Assembly: GCA_937952925.1 (NCBI GenBank)
Contig: CALFYA010000279.1
Location: 1-13,691, forward strand
Source of the DNA: an uncultured Moraxellaceae bacterium
GTDB taxonomy: Bacteria; Pseudomonadota; Gammaproteobacteria; Pseudomonadales; Moraxellaceae
Length of the DNA: 13,691 nt
Direction of reading: 5' to 3'
The translations under genes were made by a program, and so were the position numbers. Numbering within the stretch: position 1 is the first letter of the stretch; each line of letters starts with the position of its first letter. This document shows positions 7,181 through 13,552 of this stretch, piece by piece. The notes beneath the pieces are model-generated. The model was not told the DNA's origin, ran no database searches, and worked only from the letters and a program-made list of their open reading frames with translations.

Positions 7181-7780
7181 ATGTCTAAATTCTTTACCGC
7201 ACAGCTGGTACTACTCGGCCTGATGGGGATGAATCAGGCGTATGCCGATGCCGATGTCATTGCACCTGAAGGCGTGGTGGTGGTGCAAGTCGATCAGCAA
7301 GTGCTCGGTCAGGGCTTATTTACCCCCAAGCAAGCGCGTTATGTGCTGCCTGCTGGTCAGCACACCATTGTGGCCAAATACAATCGCCTGTTTGATACCG
7401 GCGCAGATGACCACGACGTGCTCAAATCTGATCCGGTCATGCTGACATTCACGGTGGCTGATCAACAACAGTACCAACTGCGCTGGGTAAACGAACCCAA
7501 AGACTATAAAGCCGCCAAGCAATATGCCAAACAGCCGATTTTGCAACTCATTGATGGGCAAGGGCAGGTGGTCGCTAGTCAACAAGGCGTCGCCCCCGCA
7601 ACAGGCAGCAGCCTACTTGGCACGGTCACCCAAGTGCTTGGAGTTAGCCAACAGCCCATTCAAATCACCCCTGCTGCGCCCACCAGCCGCCTCCAACAGC
7701 TCGAACAGTTGTGGCAAAGCGCGAGTCGCAGCGAGCGCCAACAAATGGCGACATGGATCTTAAGCCAAAGCAAATTCTAA
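7181..7780 (+). CDS. DUF2057-family periplasmic protein
   Basis: The 199-residue protein has a signal peptide ending near residues 22-23 (QAYA-DA). The core of a DUF2057 protein follows: GVVVVQVDQQVLGQGLF, an LPAGQHTIVAKYNRLF strand-turn-strand, then ADQQQYQLRW. Low-complexity Gln/Pro/Ala sequence and a helical tail (LQQLEQLWQSASRSERQQM) end it. The family's best-known member is E. coli YccT (CsgI), reported to affect curli assembly; the biochemical role elsewhere is unknown. ATG 7181 follows AAGGG at 7167. A strong Pho box lies 57 bp upstream, suggesting induction when phosphate is scarce. The YcxB-like gene starts 58 bp downstream with no clear terminator between, so both may share a transcript. 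Confidence 0.72.
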   Translation: MSKFFTAQLVLLGLMGMNQAYADADVIAPEGVVVVQVDQQVLGQGLFTPKQARYVLPAGQHTIVAKYNRLFDTGADDHDVLKSDPVMLTFTVADQQQYQLRWVNEPKDYKAAKQYAKQPILQLIDGQGQVVASQQGVAPATGSSLLGTVTQVLGVSQQPIQITPAAPTSRLQQLEQLWQSASRSERQQMATWILSQSKF

Positions 7781-7838
7781 GCTTGCAAGGCGCACACGGC
7801 TTGGGCAGGATGAGCCGTCCTTTGAGTGAGTTTGTGTC

Positions 7839-8336
7839 GTGTCGATTGATCTGCAATACACCCTACAACAAGAGCATCTACTCGCCGATGGTCTGACCAT
7901 TGAGCGGATCAAACGCCGCTTTAAAAATCGGATGATTTGGGCAGCTTGTGTGCTCCTCGCTGCGGTCGGTTTGCAAATGCCCGACGATGCGAGTCGTGGG
8001 CTGTATTTATCGCTGGCGCTGACCACCATTGCGGTGAACTTAAGTTTGGCGTATGGCTTGCAGCCACTGATGCTGCGCAAACAAATTGCTCGCTTAGATC
8101 TGAGTCATCATCCGTTTGACCTACAACTCGATGACGCAGGTATCAGTATCCAACGGCAAAAAGACCGTCAGCAGATCGCATGGACACAGGTGCTCGGTTG
8201 GTATCAAGGCCAGCAAAGCTACCTGCTGGAGCTGCCGATGCGTGAAGTGATTTTGGTGCCTTATAGCGTACTTGGCGAGCAGCGTAGTGCCTTTGAAGCA
8301 CTGGTCAGTGCCAAACGTGGGCAGGCCAAGCGCTAA
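7839..8336 (+). CDS. YcxB-like two-helix membrane protein
   Basis: The 165-residue protein has a short polar N-terminus with a basic patch (IKRRFKNR), two membrane helices (about 32-47 and 54-73) and a cytoplasmic C-terminal domain. That domain (FDLQLDDAGISIQRQKDRQQ, IAWTQVLGWYQGQQSYLL, VILVPYSVL) has the layout of the YcxB-like domain, whose function is unknown. GTG 7839 is the only start available: a TGA at 7827-7829 closes the frame upstream, and no other start codon lies between. A GAGTGAG ribosome site lies about 8 bp before it. It sits between the DUF2057 and FAH genes, and its job cannot be inferred from them. Confidence 0.65.
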   Translation: MSIDLQYTLQQEHLLADGLTIERIKRRFKNRMIWAACVLLAAVGLQMPDDASRGLYLSLALTTIAVNLSLAYGLQPLMLRKQIARLDLSHHPFDLQLDDAGISIQRQKDRQQIAWTQVLGWYQGQQSYLLELPMREVILVPYSVLGEQRSAFEALVSAKRGQAKR

Positions 8337-8391
8337 GGAATACACCAAATTGGCGTATGATGTGGCGCAGTCGCTTTGAGGTCAAAAATCG

Positions 8392-9027
8392 ATGAATACT
8401 CCATCCAAGATTGTGTGTGTGGGTCGTAACTATGCCGACCATGCCAAAGAACTCGGCAATGCTGTGCCGGATACGCCGATTTTATTTATCAAACCCTCGA
8501 CCAGCTTGCGTGCGCTCGCTGATGGCATTGTCTGGCCGCAAGGGCAGGGCGAATGTCATTTTGAAACCGAACTGTGTGTGCGCATCGGACAGCGCCTGAC
8601 AGATGCCAGCATCGAACAGGCACGCGCGGCCATCAATGGCGTGACTTTGGGACTCGATCTGACCTTGCGTGATCTACAAAACACCCTCAAGGGCAAAGGC
8701 CAACCGTGGGAACGTGCCAAAGCCTTTGATGGGGCGTGCTTACTCGGCGATTGGATGGCGGTGGAAGCGGTGGGCGATCTGCGCGATGTCGAGTTTAGCC
8801 TGACCATCAATGGTGAGCGCCGCCAGCATGGTTTGACCCGCGATATGCTGTTTGATGTGGTGGGTTTAGTGGCGCATATCAGCCAAACCTTCACCTTGCT
8901 CGAAGGCGATGTGATTATGACCGGCACACCGGCAGGCGTGGCCGCACTCCAGCCCAACGATCAGTTGGTGATGAGCCTTGAAACGGTACTTGGGGCTGTA
9001 TCGTGGAAAACGGCTGTGGCGGTATAA
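8392..9027 (+). CDS. Fumarylacetoacetate hydrolase (FAH) family enzyme, acylpyruvase type
   Basis: The 211-residue protein is a single compact FAH domain of the YcgM/FAHD1 size class. These are cytoplasmic Mg/Mn enzymes that hydrolyse or decarboxylate beta-dicarbonyl acids such as acylpyruvates or oxaloacetate. Visible family features are the start IVCVGRNYADHAKELG, LFIKPSTSL, the metal ligands Glu58 and Glu60 in HFETEL with Asp89 in GLDLTLRD, then GKGQPWERAKAFDGACLLG, and the C-terminal VIMTGTPAGVA. The AKAFDGACLLGDW segment departs from the common K.FD..CP.GPW form, so substrate preference may differ. ATG 8392 has GAGG 10 bp upstream. TATGAT at 8356-8361 could be a -10 element but has no good -35. 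The gene ends at a hairpin shared with the converging phosphodiesterase gene. Confidence 0.85.
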   Translation: MNTPSKIVCVGRNYADHAKELGNAVPDTPILFIKPSTSLRALADGIVWPQGQGECHFETELCVRIGQRLTDASIEQARAAINGVTLGLDLTLRDLQNTLKGKGQPWERAKAFDGACLLGDWMAVEAVGDLRDVEFSLTINGERRQHGLTRDMLFDVVGLVAHISQTFTLLEGDVIMTGTPAGVAALQPNDQLVMSLETVLGAVSWKTAVAV

Positions 9028-9039
9028 ACTGCCCCAAAA

Positions 9040-9067
9040 CAGAATCCATCCGCCGGGATGGATTCTG
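9040..9067. terminator. Bidirectional terminator between convergent FAH and phosphodiesterase genes
   Basis: A perfect 12-bp stem (9040-9051 with 9056-9067) encloses the loop GCCG. The minus-strand reading is followed by TTTTGGGG and the plus-strand reading by an A/T-rich stretch without a clean T-run. It serves the minus-strand gene better, but lies between both stops. Confidence 0.75.
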
Positions 9068-9083
9068 ATCTAAAATCTAAAAA

Positions 9084-10226
9084 TTACTTGCCGTCACGTG
9101 CTGCAACCGCAGTATCGGGGAAGTCACTAAATACGCCATCGACACCCAGCGCAAACATCTTTTTGTATTCGGCTTTGGGGTCGCCATTGTAGTCGGAGGC
9201 CAAGCGGCGTGGCTCATTGCGGAAGGTGTAGGCATGTACGATCAAGCCTGCGGCGTGGGCATTTTTGATCACATCGGTGGCAGGCAGGAGCACGCGGTCG
9301 CGCTCGTCCATTTTGCCGTCGTTGTTGAGATCGACTTGTTTGCTTGGCAGCAAATAGGGCTTCCATGGGCCAATCCCATCGGCGTAGGTTTTGATTTCTT
9401 TGAGGCCAGCCGGTGTGAGTAGATCAGCAAAGGTGCGTGGATCTTTGGCGACAGCAAAGTCATACGGCTTGTCGTATGGTGCCACCAAGCTGATGCTGCC
9501 ATCGGGTTTGACATCATCGGCATCAATCAGTTGCACCAAGCGCACGTTGGTTTTGCTGTTGAGATATTTGAGATTGGACACTTCAAACGATTGCACAATC
9601 ACCGGTGAATTGGCGTCGGTGTAGTTGTACTTTTTCAAGGTCGCCAGCAAGCGATCTTCCAGCGCCAGATTCAGGTTTTGATGATAGGTCGGGTGCTTGG
9701 TTTCTGGATATACGCCGACAGTGCGACCGACTTTGCTGCCTTCTGATTTTGCCAAATCCAGCACTTCATCCAGTGTAGGAATCCGATATTTGCCATTAAA
9801 GCTTTGGTCGCGCTCACTAAAGGCTTGTTTGGCATACAGGGTTTTGATTTCAGCCAAGGTGAAATCACTGGCAAACCAGCCTTCTTCTTCCACACCATCG
9901 ACCACTTTTTTGGTTTTACGGGCGGCAAATTCAGGGTGATCTGCCACATCAGTGGTGTTGGTGATGTTGGGTTCGTGGCGGGCAATCAAAAAACCGTCTT
10001 GAGTGGCAACCAGATCGGGTTCGATAAAATCTGCGCCCATGTCGATGGCTTTTTGATACGACTCTAGGGTATGTTCGGGCAGATACCCACTGGCACCACG
10101 ATGACCAATCACCAAAGGCTTGCTGGTGGTGGCGGTTGAGCTGTCGTTGTCGTCGCTGTTGCAGGCGGTCAGTGCGGCTGCACCTAGCAGCACACACCCG
10201 ATTGAGGCGATCATATTCAATTTCAT
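9084..10226 (-). CDS. glpQ: Lipoprotein glycerophosphodiester phosphodiesterase (GlpQ type)
   Basis: The 380-residue protein begins with a lipoprotein signal (LTAC, lipidated Cys22) and an acidic Ser/Asp/Thr linker, so it should be membrane-anchored in the periplasm. The GDPD TIM barrel starts at VIGHRGASGYLPEHT with catalytic His42-Arg43. Metal ligands Glu69 and Asp71 (IEPDLV) follow, then the second catalytic His84 (ARHEP) and Glu175 (VYPETKHP), in line with the residues known from E. coli GlpQ. It would hydrolyse glycerophosphodiesters to glycerol-3-phosphate and an alcohol. An EF-hand-like loop (Asp299, Asn301, Asp303, Asp307, Asp310) is inserted late in the barrel. The ATG has a weak GTGAG ribosome site 9 bp upstream. 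Three PhoB heptamers precede it, facing away from those of phoX, so the two genes are probably co-induced under phosphate starvation. Confidence 0.92.
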   Translation of the reverse strand: MKLNMIASIGCVLLGAAALTACNSDDNDSSTATTSKPLVIGHRGASGYLPEHTLESYQKAIDMGADFIEPDLVATQDGFLIARHEPNITNTTDVADHPEFAARKTKKVVDGVEEEGWFASDFTLAEIKTLYAKQAFSERDQSFNGKYRIPTLDEVLDLAKSEGSKVGRTVGVYPETKHPTYHQNLNLALEDRLLATLKKYNYTDANSPVIVQSFEVSNLKYLNSKTNVRLVQLIDADDVKPDGSISLVAPYDKPYDFAVAKDPRTFADLLTPAGLKEIKTYADGIGPWKPYLLPSKQVDLNNDGKMDERDRVLLPATDVIKNAHAAGLIVHAYTFRNEPRRLASDYNGDPKAEYKKMFALGVDGVFSDFPDTAVAARDGK

Positions 10227-10271
10227 CTGATTGATCTCACAAAGAAACTGAGCCGATCTTTGCCAGCACAG

Positions 10272-10300
10272 ATGACATGACGATGACGTGCTGATGACAG
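10272..10300 (-). promoter_or_regulatory. Triple Pho box for the phosphodiesterase gene
   Basis: On the minus strand, CTGTCAT (10300-10294), ACGTCAT (10289-10283) and ATGTCAT (10278-10272) repeat with an exact 11-bp period. This is the arrangement bound by PhoB dimers in place of a -35 element. The -10 region expected about 10 bp on (near 10261-10256) is weak. Confidence 0.8.
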
Positions 10301-10318
10301 TTTGGGCACATCATCAAA

Positions 10319-10347
10319 CTGTCATGGATTTGTCAGGTGGGTGTCAT
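10319..10347 (+). promoter_or_regulatory. Triple Pho box for phoX
   Basis: CTGTCAT (10319-10325), TTGTCAG (10330-10336) and GTGTCAT (10341-10347) repeat with an exact 11-bp period. A -10-like TACACT at 10358-10363 starts 10 bp after the last repeat, the usual spacing in PhoB-dependent promoters. A lone TTGTCAT at 10380-10386 is out of phase. Confidence 0.85.
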
Positions 10348-10406
10348 CCAACATTTTTACACTCCAAACATTGTTGATTTTGTCATTGATTTGCTAGGAA
10401 AGTGCT

Positions 10407-12599
10407 ATGACCCAGCTCCACATCCCACACGAACAAGTTGAAGACTCCAATACCTCCACCAATCCACACTTTGATGCATTGCTGCAAGCGCGGCTGAGCC
10501 GCCGCAGTGTGCTTGGCGGTGGTGTGGGCATGACTGCTGCCATGATGTTTGGCGGTGCCGCCTTGACCGGTTGTGTGGGCAGTAGTGATGATGATAGCGA
10601 AGCCCCAGCACCTGTCACGCCTGATGCGCCCAAGTCGTTGACCTTTACACCAGTTGCCAAAAACAAACTCGACGTGGTGACGGTGCCTGCTGACTATGAG
10701 GTTTCGGTGTTGTATGCCCTCGGCGATCCGATCATCAATTCCGTTGACGTGCCTGCATGGAAAGATGACGGCATGCAGTCGGGTGCATCATTTGAGTTTC
10801 GCAGTGGTGACTGCCACGATGGGATGCATTACTTTGGCCTGACTGATGCGGGTAAATTTACTGCTATTCGCTCAGATCGTGGTTTGTTGTGTGTGAATCA
10901 CGAATATGTGATTCCAACCTTTTTGCATCCCAATGGTGCGACCACCGATGCCGATGGCAAACGCCCAGCCGATGAAGTCCGCCGCGAAGTCAACGCCCAT
11001 GGTATTGGCGTGATTGAAGTCAAACGTGACGAAAACAGCAACAAAATGACCTTGGTCAAAAGCTCACGTTTCAACCGTCGCGTCACCAGTATGACCACTT
11101 GTGATTTGACCGGCCCTGCAGCGGGCAAAGACATCATGATCACCAAGTTCTCCACCAATGGTCTGTTGACGCGTGGCATCAACAACAACTGTGGCAATGG
11201 TTATACGCCTTGGGGCACTTACCTGACTTGTGAAGAAAACTTCAATGGCGTCTTTAGCCGCGTGGCAGGTGATGATGCCAAGCGTACCACCCAAGATGTG
11301 AATGCCCTCAACCGCTATGGTCTCAAAGACGGCGCAACCAGCCGTTTTAAATGGTCAACTGCGGCTGAAACCACCACAGGCTTGGACGAGTTTACTCGTT
11401 GGAATAACTCGGTCACTGCCGACAGTGCGGCTCAAGACTTCCGCAACGCCATGAACACCTTTGGTTGGATTGTGGAAATTGATCCATTCCAACCCACCAG
11501 CAAACCGGTCAAACGCACCGCACTCGGTCGTTTTGCCCACGAAGGCTGCTGGCCTGCACCTGTAGTGGTTGGTCAACCCGTGGTGTTTTACATGGGCGAT
11601 GATGCGCGTGGTGAGTATTTGTACAAATTTGTCTCCAAAGCGTTGTGGAGCGCCGCCGATATCAACGGTGGTTTGGCGGCGGGTGCCAAATACATGGATG
11701 AAGGCACCTTGTACGTGGCCAAATTTGCCGCCGATGGCACCGGCAGCTGGGTCGAACTCACCCACGGCAAAAATGACCTCAATGAAGCCAATCCAAAGTA
11801 TGCATTTCGCAACCAAGGCGATGTGGTGACCTTTGCCCGTTTGGCCGCCGATAGCGTGGGCGCCACCAAGATGGATCGTCCAGAGTGGACAGCGGTCAGC
11901 CCATTGACCGGTGAGGTGTATTTGACCCTGACCAACAATAGCAATCGTGGTAAAGACTATCCGGTCGATGCTGCCAATCCGCGCAACTACGAAGATGTCT
12001 ATACCAACAGCGATAACACCACCAAAACCAACAAAGGTAACGTCAACGGCCACATCATCCGTTGGAAAGAGCAAGGCGGTCTGCACAACGCGGCCAACTT
12101 CCAGTGGGATGTGTATTTGTTTGGCGCGGAAGCCGACGCCGGCACCGCCATCAACTTGTCGGGTTTGACCAATGTCAATGACTTCTCTAGCCCCGATGGT
12201 TTGTGGTTTGACCCACGCGGTGTGCTGTGGATTCAGACCGACGATGGCGCGTACACCGACGAAACCAACTGCATGATGTTGGCTGCATTGCCAGACAAAG
12301 TGGGCAATGGTGGCAAAAAGACCGTGGGCAGCGTCGATACCTTTATGGGTAAGACGCCAACCCAAGCCACTTTAAGCCGTTTCTTGGTCGGCCCCAAAGA
12401 CTGCGAAGTCACTGGTATTGCCATGACGCCAGACTGCAAGACCTTGTTTGTCAACATCCAGCACCCTGGTGAAGACGGCACCTTGGCGGCAATGACCAGC
12501 CACTGGCCAGCCAGCCAAACCAACGCCAGCGCGACCAGCCGTCCACGCTCAGGTACGGTGGTAATCACCCGCAAAGACGGCGGTGTGATTTTGGGTTAA
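10407..12599 (+). CDS. phoX: PhoX-family alkaline phosphatase, Tat-exported probable lipoprotein
   Basis: The 730-residue protein starts with a long polar region, the twin-arginine motif SRRSVL (Arg32-Arg33), a hydrophobic stretch and a lipobox LTGC (Cys56). An acidic linker follows. It should be exported folded by Tat and then possibly lipidated. The rest is a PhoX (DUF839) beta-propeller: VNHEYV at 163-168; GNGYTPWGTYLTCEENFNG at 263-281, whose Cys275-Glu276 lie where PhoX enzymes coordinate iron; RFAHEG at 375-380; MDRPEW at 489-494; FSSPDGLWFD near 593-602; and QHPGED near 685. PhoX enzymes use Fe and Ca to release phosphate from many monoesters. ATG 10407 has AGGAA 6 bp upstream. A triple Pho box and -10 precede it. 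A terminator follows at 12662. Confidence 0.93.
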   Translation: MTQLHIPHEQVEDSNTSTNPHFDALLQARLSRRSVLGGGVGMTAAMMFGGAALTGCVGSSDDDSEAPAPVTPDAPKSLTFTPVAKNKLDVVTVPADYEVSVLYALGDPIINSVDVPAWKDDGMQSGASFEFRSGDCHDGMHYFGLTDAGKFTAIRSDRGLLCVNHEYVIPTFLHPNGATTDADGKRPADEVRREVNAHGIGVIEVKRDENSNKMTLVKSSRFNRRVTSMTTCDLTGPAAGKDIMITKFSTNGLLTRGINNNCGNGYTPWGTYLTCEENFNGVFSRVAGDDAKRTTQDVNALNRYGLKDGATSRFKWSTAAETTTGLDEFTRWNNSVTADSAAQDFRNAMNTFGWIVEIDPFQPTSKPVKRTALGRFAHEGCWPAPVVVGQPVVFYMGDDARGEYLYKFVSKALWSAADINGGLAAGAKYMDEGTLYVAKFAADGTGSWVELTHGKNDLNEANPKYAFRNQGDVVTFARLAADSVGATKMDRPEWTAVSPLTGEVYLTLTNNSNRGKDYPVDAANPRNYEDVYTNSDNTTKTNKGNVNGHIIRWKEQGGLHNAANFQWDVYLFGAEADAGTAINLSGLTNVNDFSSPDGLWFDPRGVLWIQTDDGAYTDETNCMMLAALPDKVGNGGKKTVGSVDTFMGKTPTQATLSRFLVGPKDCEVTGIAMTPDCKTLFVNIQHPGEDGTLAAMTSHWPASQTNASATSRPRSGTVVITRKDGGVILG

Positions 12600-12661
12600 T
12601 TGGAAAAATAACACGCCAAGGATGGTGTAGCTTGCTGTATACAAGCGGCGTAAGACCGTAG

Positions 12662-12685
12662 ACCGCCCGTGAGGGCGGTTTTTTA
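12662..12685 (+). terminator. Rho-independent terminator after phoX
   Basis: ACCGCCC (12662-12668) pairs with GGGCGGT (12673-12679) around GTGA, followed by a run of six Ts. The hairpin is GC-rich and strong. The 62 bp between the phoX stop and this hairpin hold no gene. Confidence 0.92.
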
Positions 12686-12696
12686 TGGCTCAAATC

Positions 12697-12724
12697 TTGA
12701 CTTGATATCTTTTTTTGATACTAT
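12697..12724 (+). promoter_or_regulatory. Promoter of the hicAB-type operon
   Basis: A TTGACT -35 (12697-12702) and a TACTAT -10 (12719-12724) are 16 bp apart. TG at 12716-12717 extends the -10. This places transcription start about 30 bp before the toxin ATG. Confidence 0.6.
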
Positions 12725-12743
12725 TTTATTGAGAATAGCTATC
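12717..12743. promoter_or_regulatory. Imperfect palindrome over the hicAB promoter, candidate HicB operator
   Basis: GATACTATT (12717-12725) is mirrored by AATAGCTATC (12734-12743), with one extra base and an 8-bp centre. It covers the -10 element. HicB antitoxins with DNA-binding C-termini repress their own operon from such sites, so this is the natural candidate; binding is inference. Confidence 0.5.
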
Positions 12744-12757
12744 TGTAAAGACCAGCA

Positions 12758-13057
12758 ATGAAGCGTAAACACATCAAGACTCTCACCGCTATCTTTGCTC
12801 GTCCAGTCTCAGGCAATGTGCAATGGCGAGATATAGAGGCTCTGTTTAAAGCATTGGGTGCGACCATTGAGGAGCGCGAAGGCTCACGCGTTGCAGTGAT
12901 CTTGTTTGGGCAAGTGCAAGTGTATCATCGTCCACATCCATCACCGAATACCGACAAGGGCGCTGTTGCGAGTATTCGCCGTTGGTTGGAAGCTCATGAC
13001 ACCACCCCTGAATCCATGAAGGAGCAAGCAGATGATGAACAATCAAATGACGATTAA
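12758..13057 (+). CDS. hicA: HicA-family toxin of a type II toxin-antitoxin system
   Basis: The 99-residue protein matches the HicA class that opens with KHIKTLTAIFARPVSGNVQWRD, continues with LFKALGATIEEREGSRV, and ends its core in YHRPHPSPNTDKGAVASIRRWLE. HicA toxins are small double-stranded-RNA-binding-fold mRNA endonucleases that block translation until neutralised by HicB. The classic Gly-Ser-His is here Gly-Ser-Arg (residues 42-44). His57 and His60 of the YHRPHP motif are the likely functional histidines of this subgroup. The tail (ADDEQSNDD) is very acidic and lies where the gene overlaps the antitoxin. The overlap is 26 bp, so the two are translationally coupled. The start ATG has only a weak upstream site (AAAGA). 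Confidence 0.85.
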   Translation: MKRKHIKTLTAIFARPVSGNVQWRDIEALFKALGATIEEREGSRVAVILFGQVQVYHRPHPSPNTDKGAVASIRRWLEAHDTTPESMKEQADDEQSNDD

Positions 13058-13373
13058 TAGTCATATTGCTGTGATTAGCTTTGACCCTGAAGTTGGTTTA
13101 TTCCGAGGTGAGTTTGTTGGCCTCAATGGCGGTGCAGATTTCTATGCCGATAGCGTGGAGGGTTTACACCAAGAAGGGACAATCTCTCTGCAAACCTTTT
13201 TAGACGTTTGCCAAGCGCAAGGCATCGCACCATATAAGCATTTTTCAGGCAAATTTATGACGCGTGTACCCGCAGCGCTACATGAGCGTATTGCCGCAGC
13301 GGCAGCTGCCGCAGGGATGAGTTTGAATCAATGGGTACAACAGGCGCTAGAGCGTGAAGCCTCTCATGGCTGA
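13032..13373 (+). CDS. hicB: HicB-family antitoxin with C-terminal ribbon-helix-helix domain
   Basis: The 113-residue protein has the HicB layout. An N-terminal degenerate RNase H-like half (about 10-60: AVISFDPEVGLFRGEFVGL, then TISLQTFLDVCQAQG) would bind and inhibit HicA. A C-terminal ribbon-helix-helix half (about 72-108: SGKFMTRVPAALHERI, an Ala-rich helix, then MSLNQWVQQALERE) would bind DNA and repress the operon. It follows the toxin with an overlap, as in most hicAB loci. AAGGAG at 13019-13024 lies 7 bp before ATG 13032; ATG 13035 is nearly equivalent. No terminator is evident before the promoter of the next gene. Confidence 0.87.
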   Translation: MMNNQMTINSHIAVISFDPEVGLFRGEFVGLNGGADFYADSVEGLHQEGTISLQTFLDVCQAQGIAPYKHFSGKFMTRVPAALHERIAAAAAAAGMSLNQWVQQALEREASHG

Positions 13374-13390
13374 TGTTGTGTTGCTGATGG

Positions 13391-13419
13391 TTGGGTAGGT
13401 GAGTTTTTTGTGCTATAAA
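13391..13419 (+). promoter_or_regulatory. Promoter for the zinc-ribbon gene
   Basis: TTGGGT (13391-13396) and TATAAA (13414-13419) are separated by exactly 17 bp. Transcription would begin near 13426, giving a leader of about 127 nt before the ATG at 13553. Confidence 0.55.
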
Positions 13420-13458
13420 ATGGTCGTTGGCGATGCAATAGCTTGCGGTTGTTTTCTG

Positions 13459-13476
13459 ATCAGATGGCAATCTGAT
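13459..13476 (+). other. Inverted repeat 1 in the zinc-ribbon gene leader
   Basis: ATCAGAT (13459-13465) is a perfect inverted copy of ATCTGAT (13470-13476) around GGCA. It may form a small RNA hairpin or a protein site. Confidence 0.45.
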
Positions 13477-13494
13477 GTATCATGTTTTTGGGTG

Positions 13495-13519
13495 CTTATG
13501 TGTCAGGGTGACACATAAG
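13495..13519 (+). other. Inverted repeat 2 in the zinc-ribbon gene leader (perfect 11-bp arms)
   Basis: CTTATGTGTCA (13495-13505) and TGACACATAAG (13509-13519) are perfect inverted repeats around GGG. GTTTTTG (13484-13490) and CAAAAAC (13533-13539) can pair outside it and close a larger structure just before the ribosome site at 13542. No T-run follows. It could be an operator or an RNA control element. Confidence 0.55.
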
Positions 13520-13552
13520 AGTAGTTAGGCAACAAAAACCTAGGAGAAAGAA

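Noticed and set aside
11355..12365. 336-residue open frame on the minus strand inside phoX
   Set aside because: It is a codon-bias shadow of a motif-complete PhoX gene, with no ribosome site or family signature.
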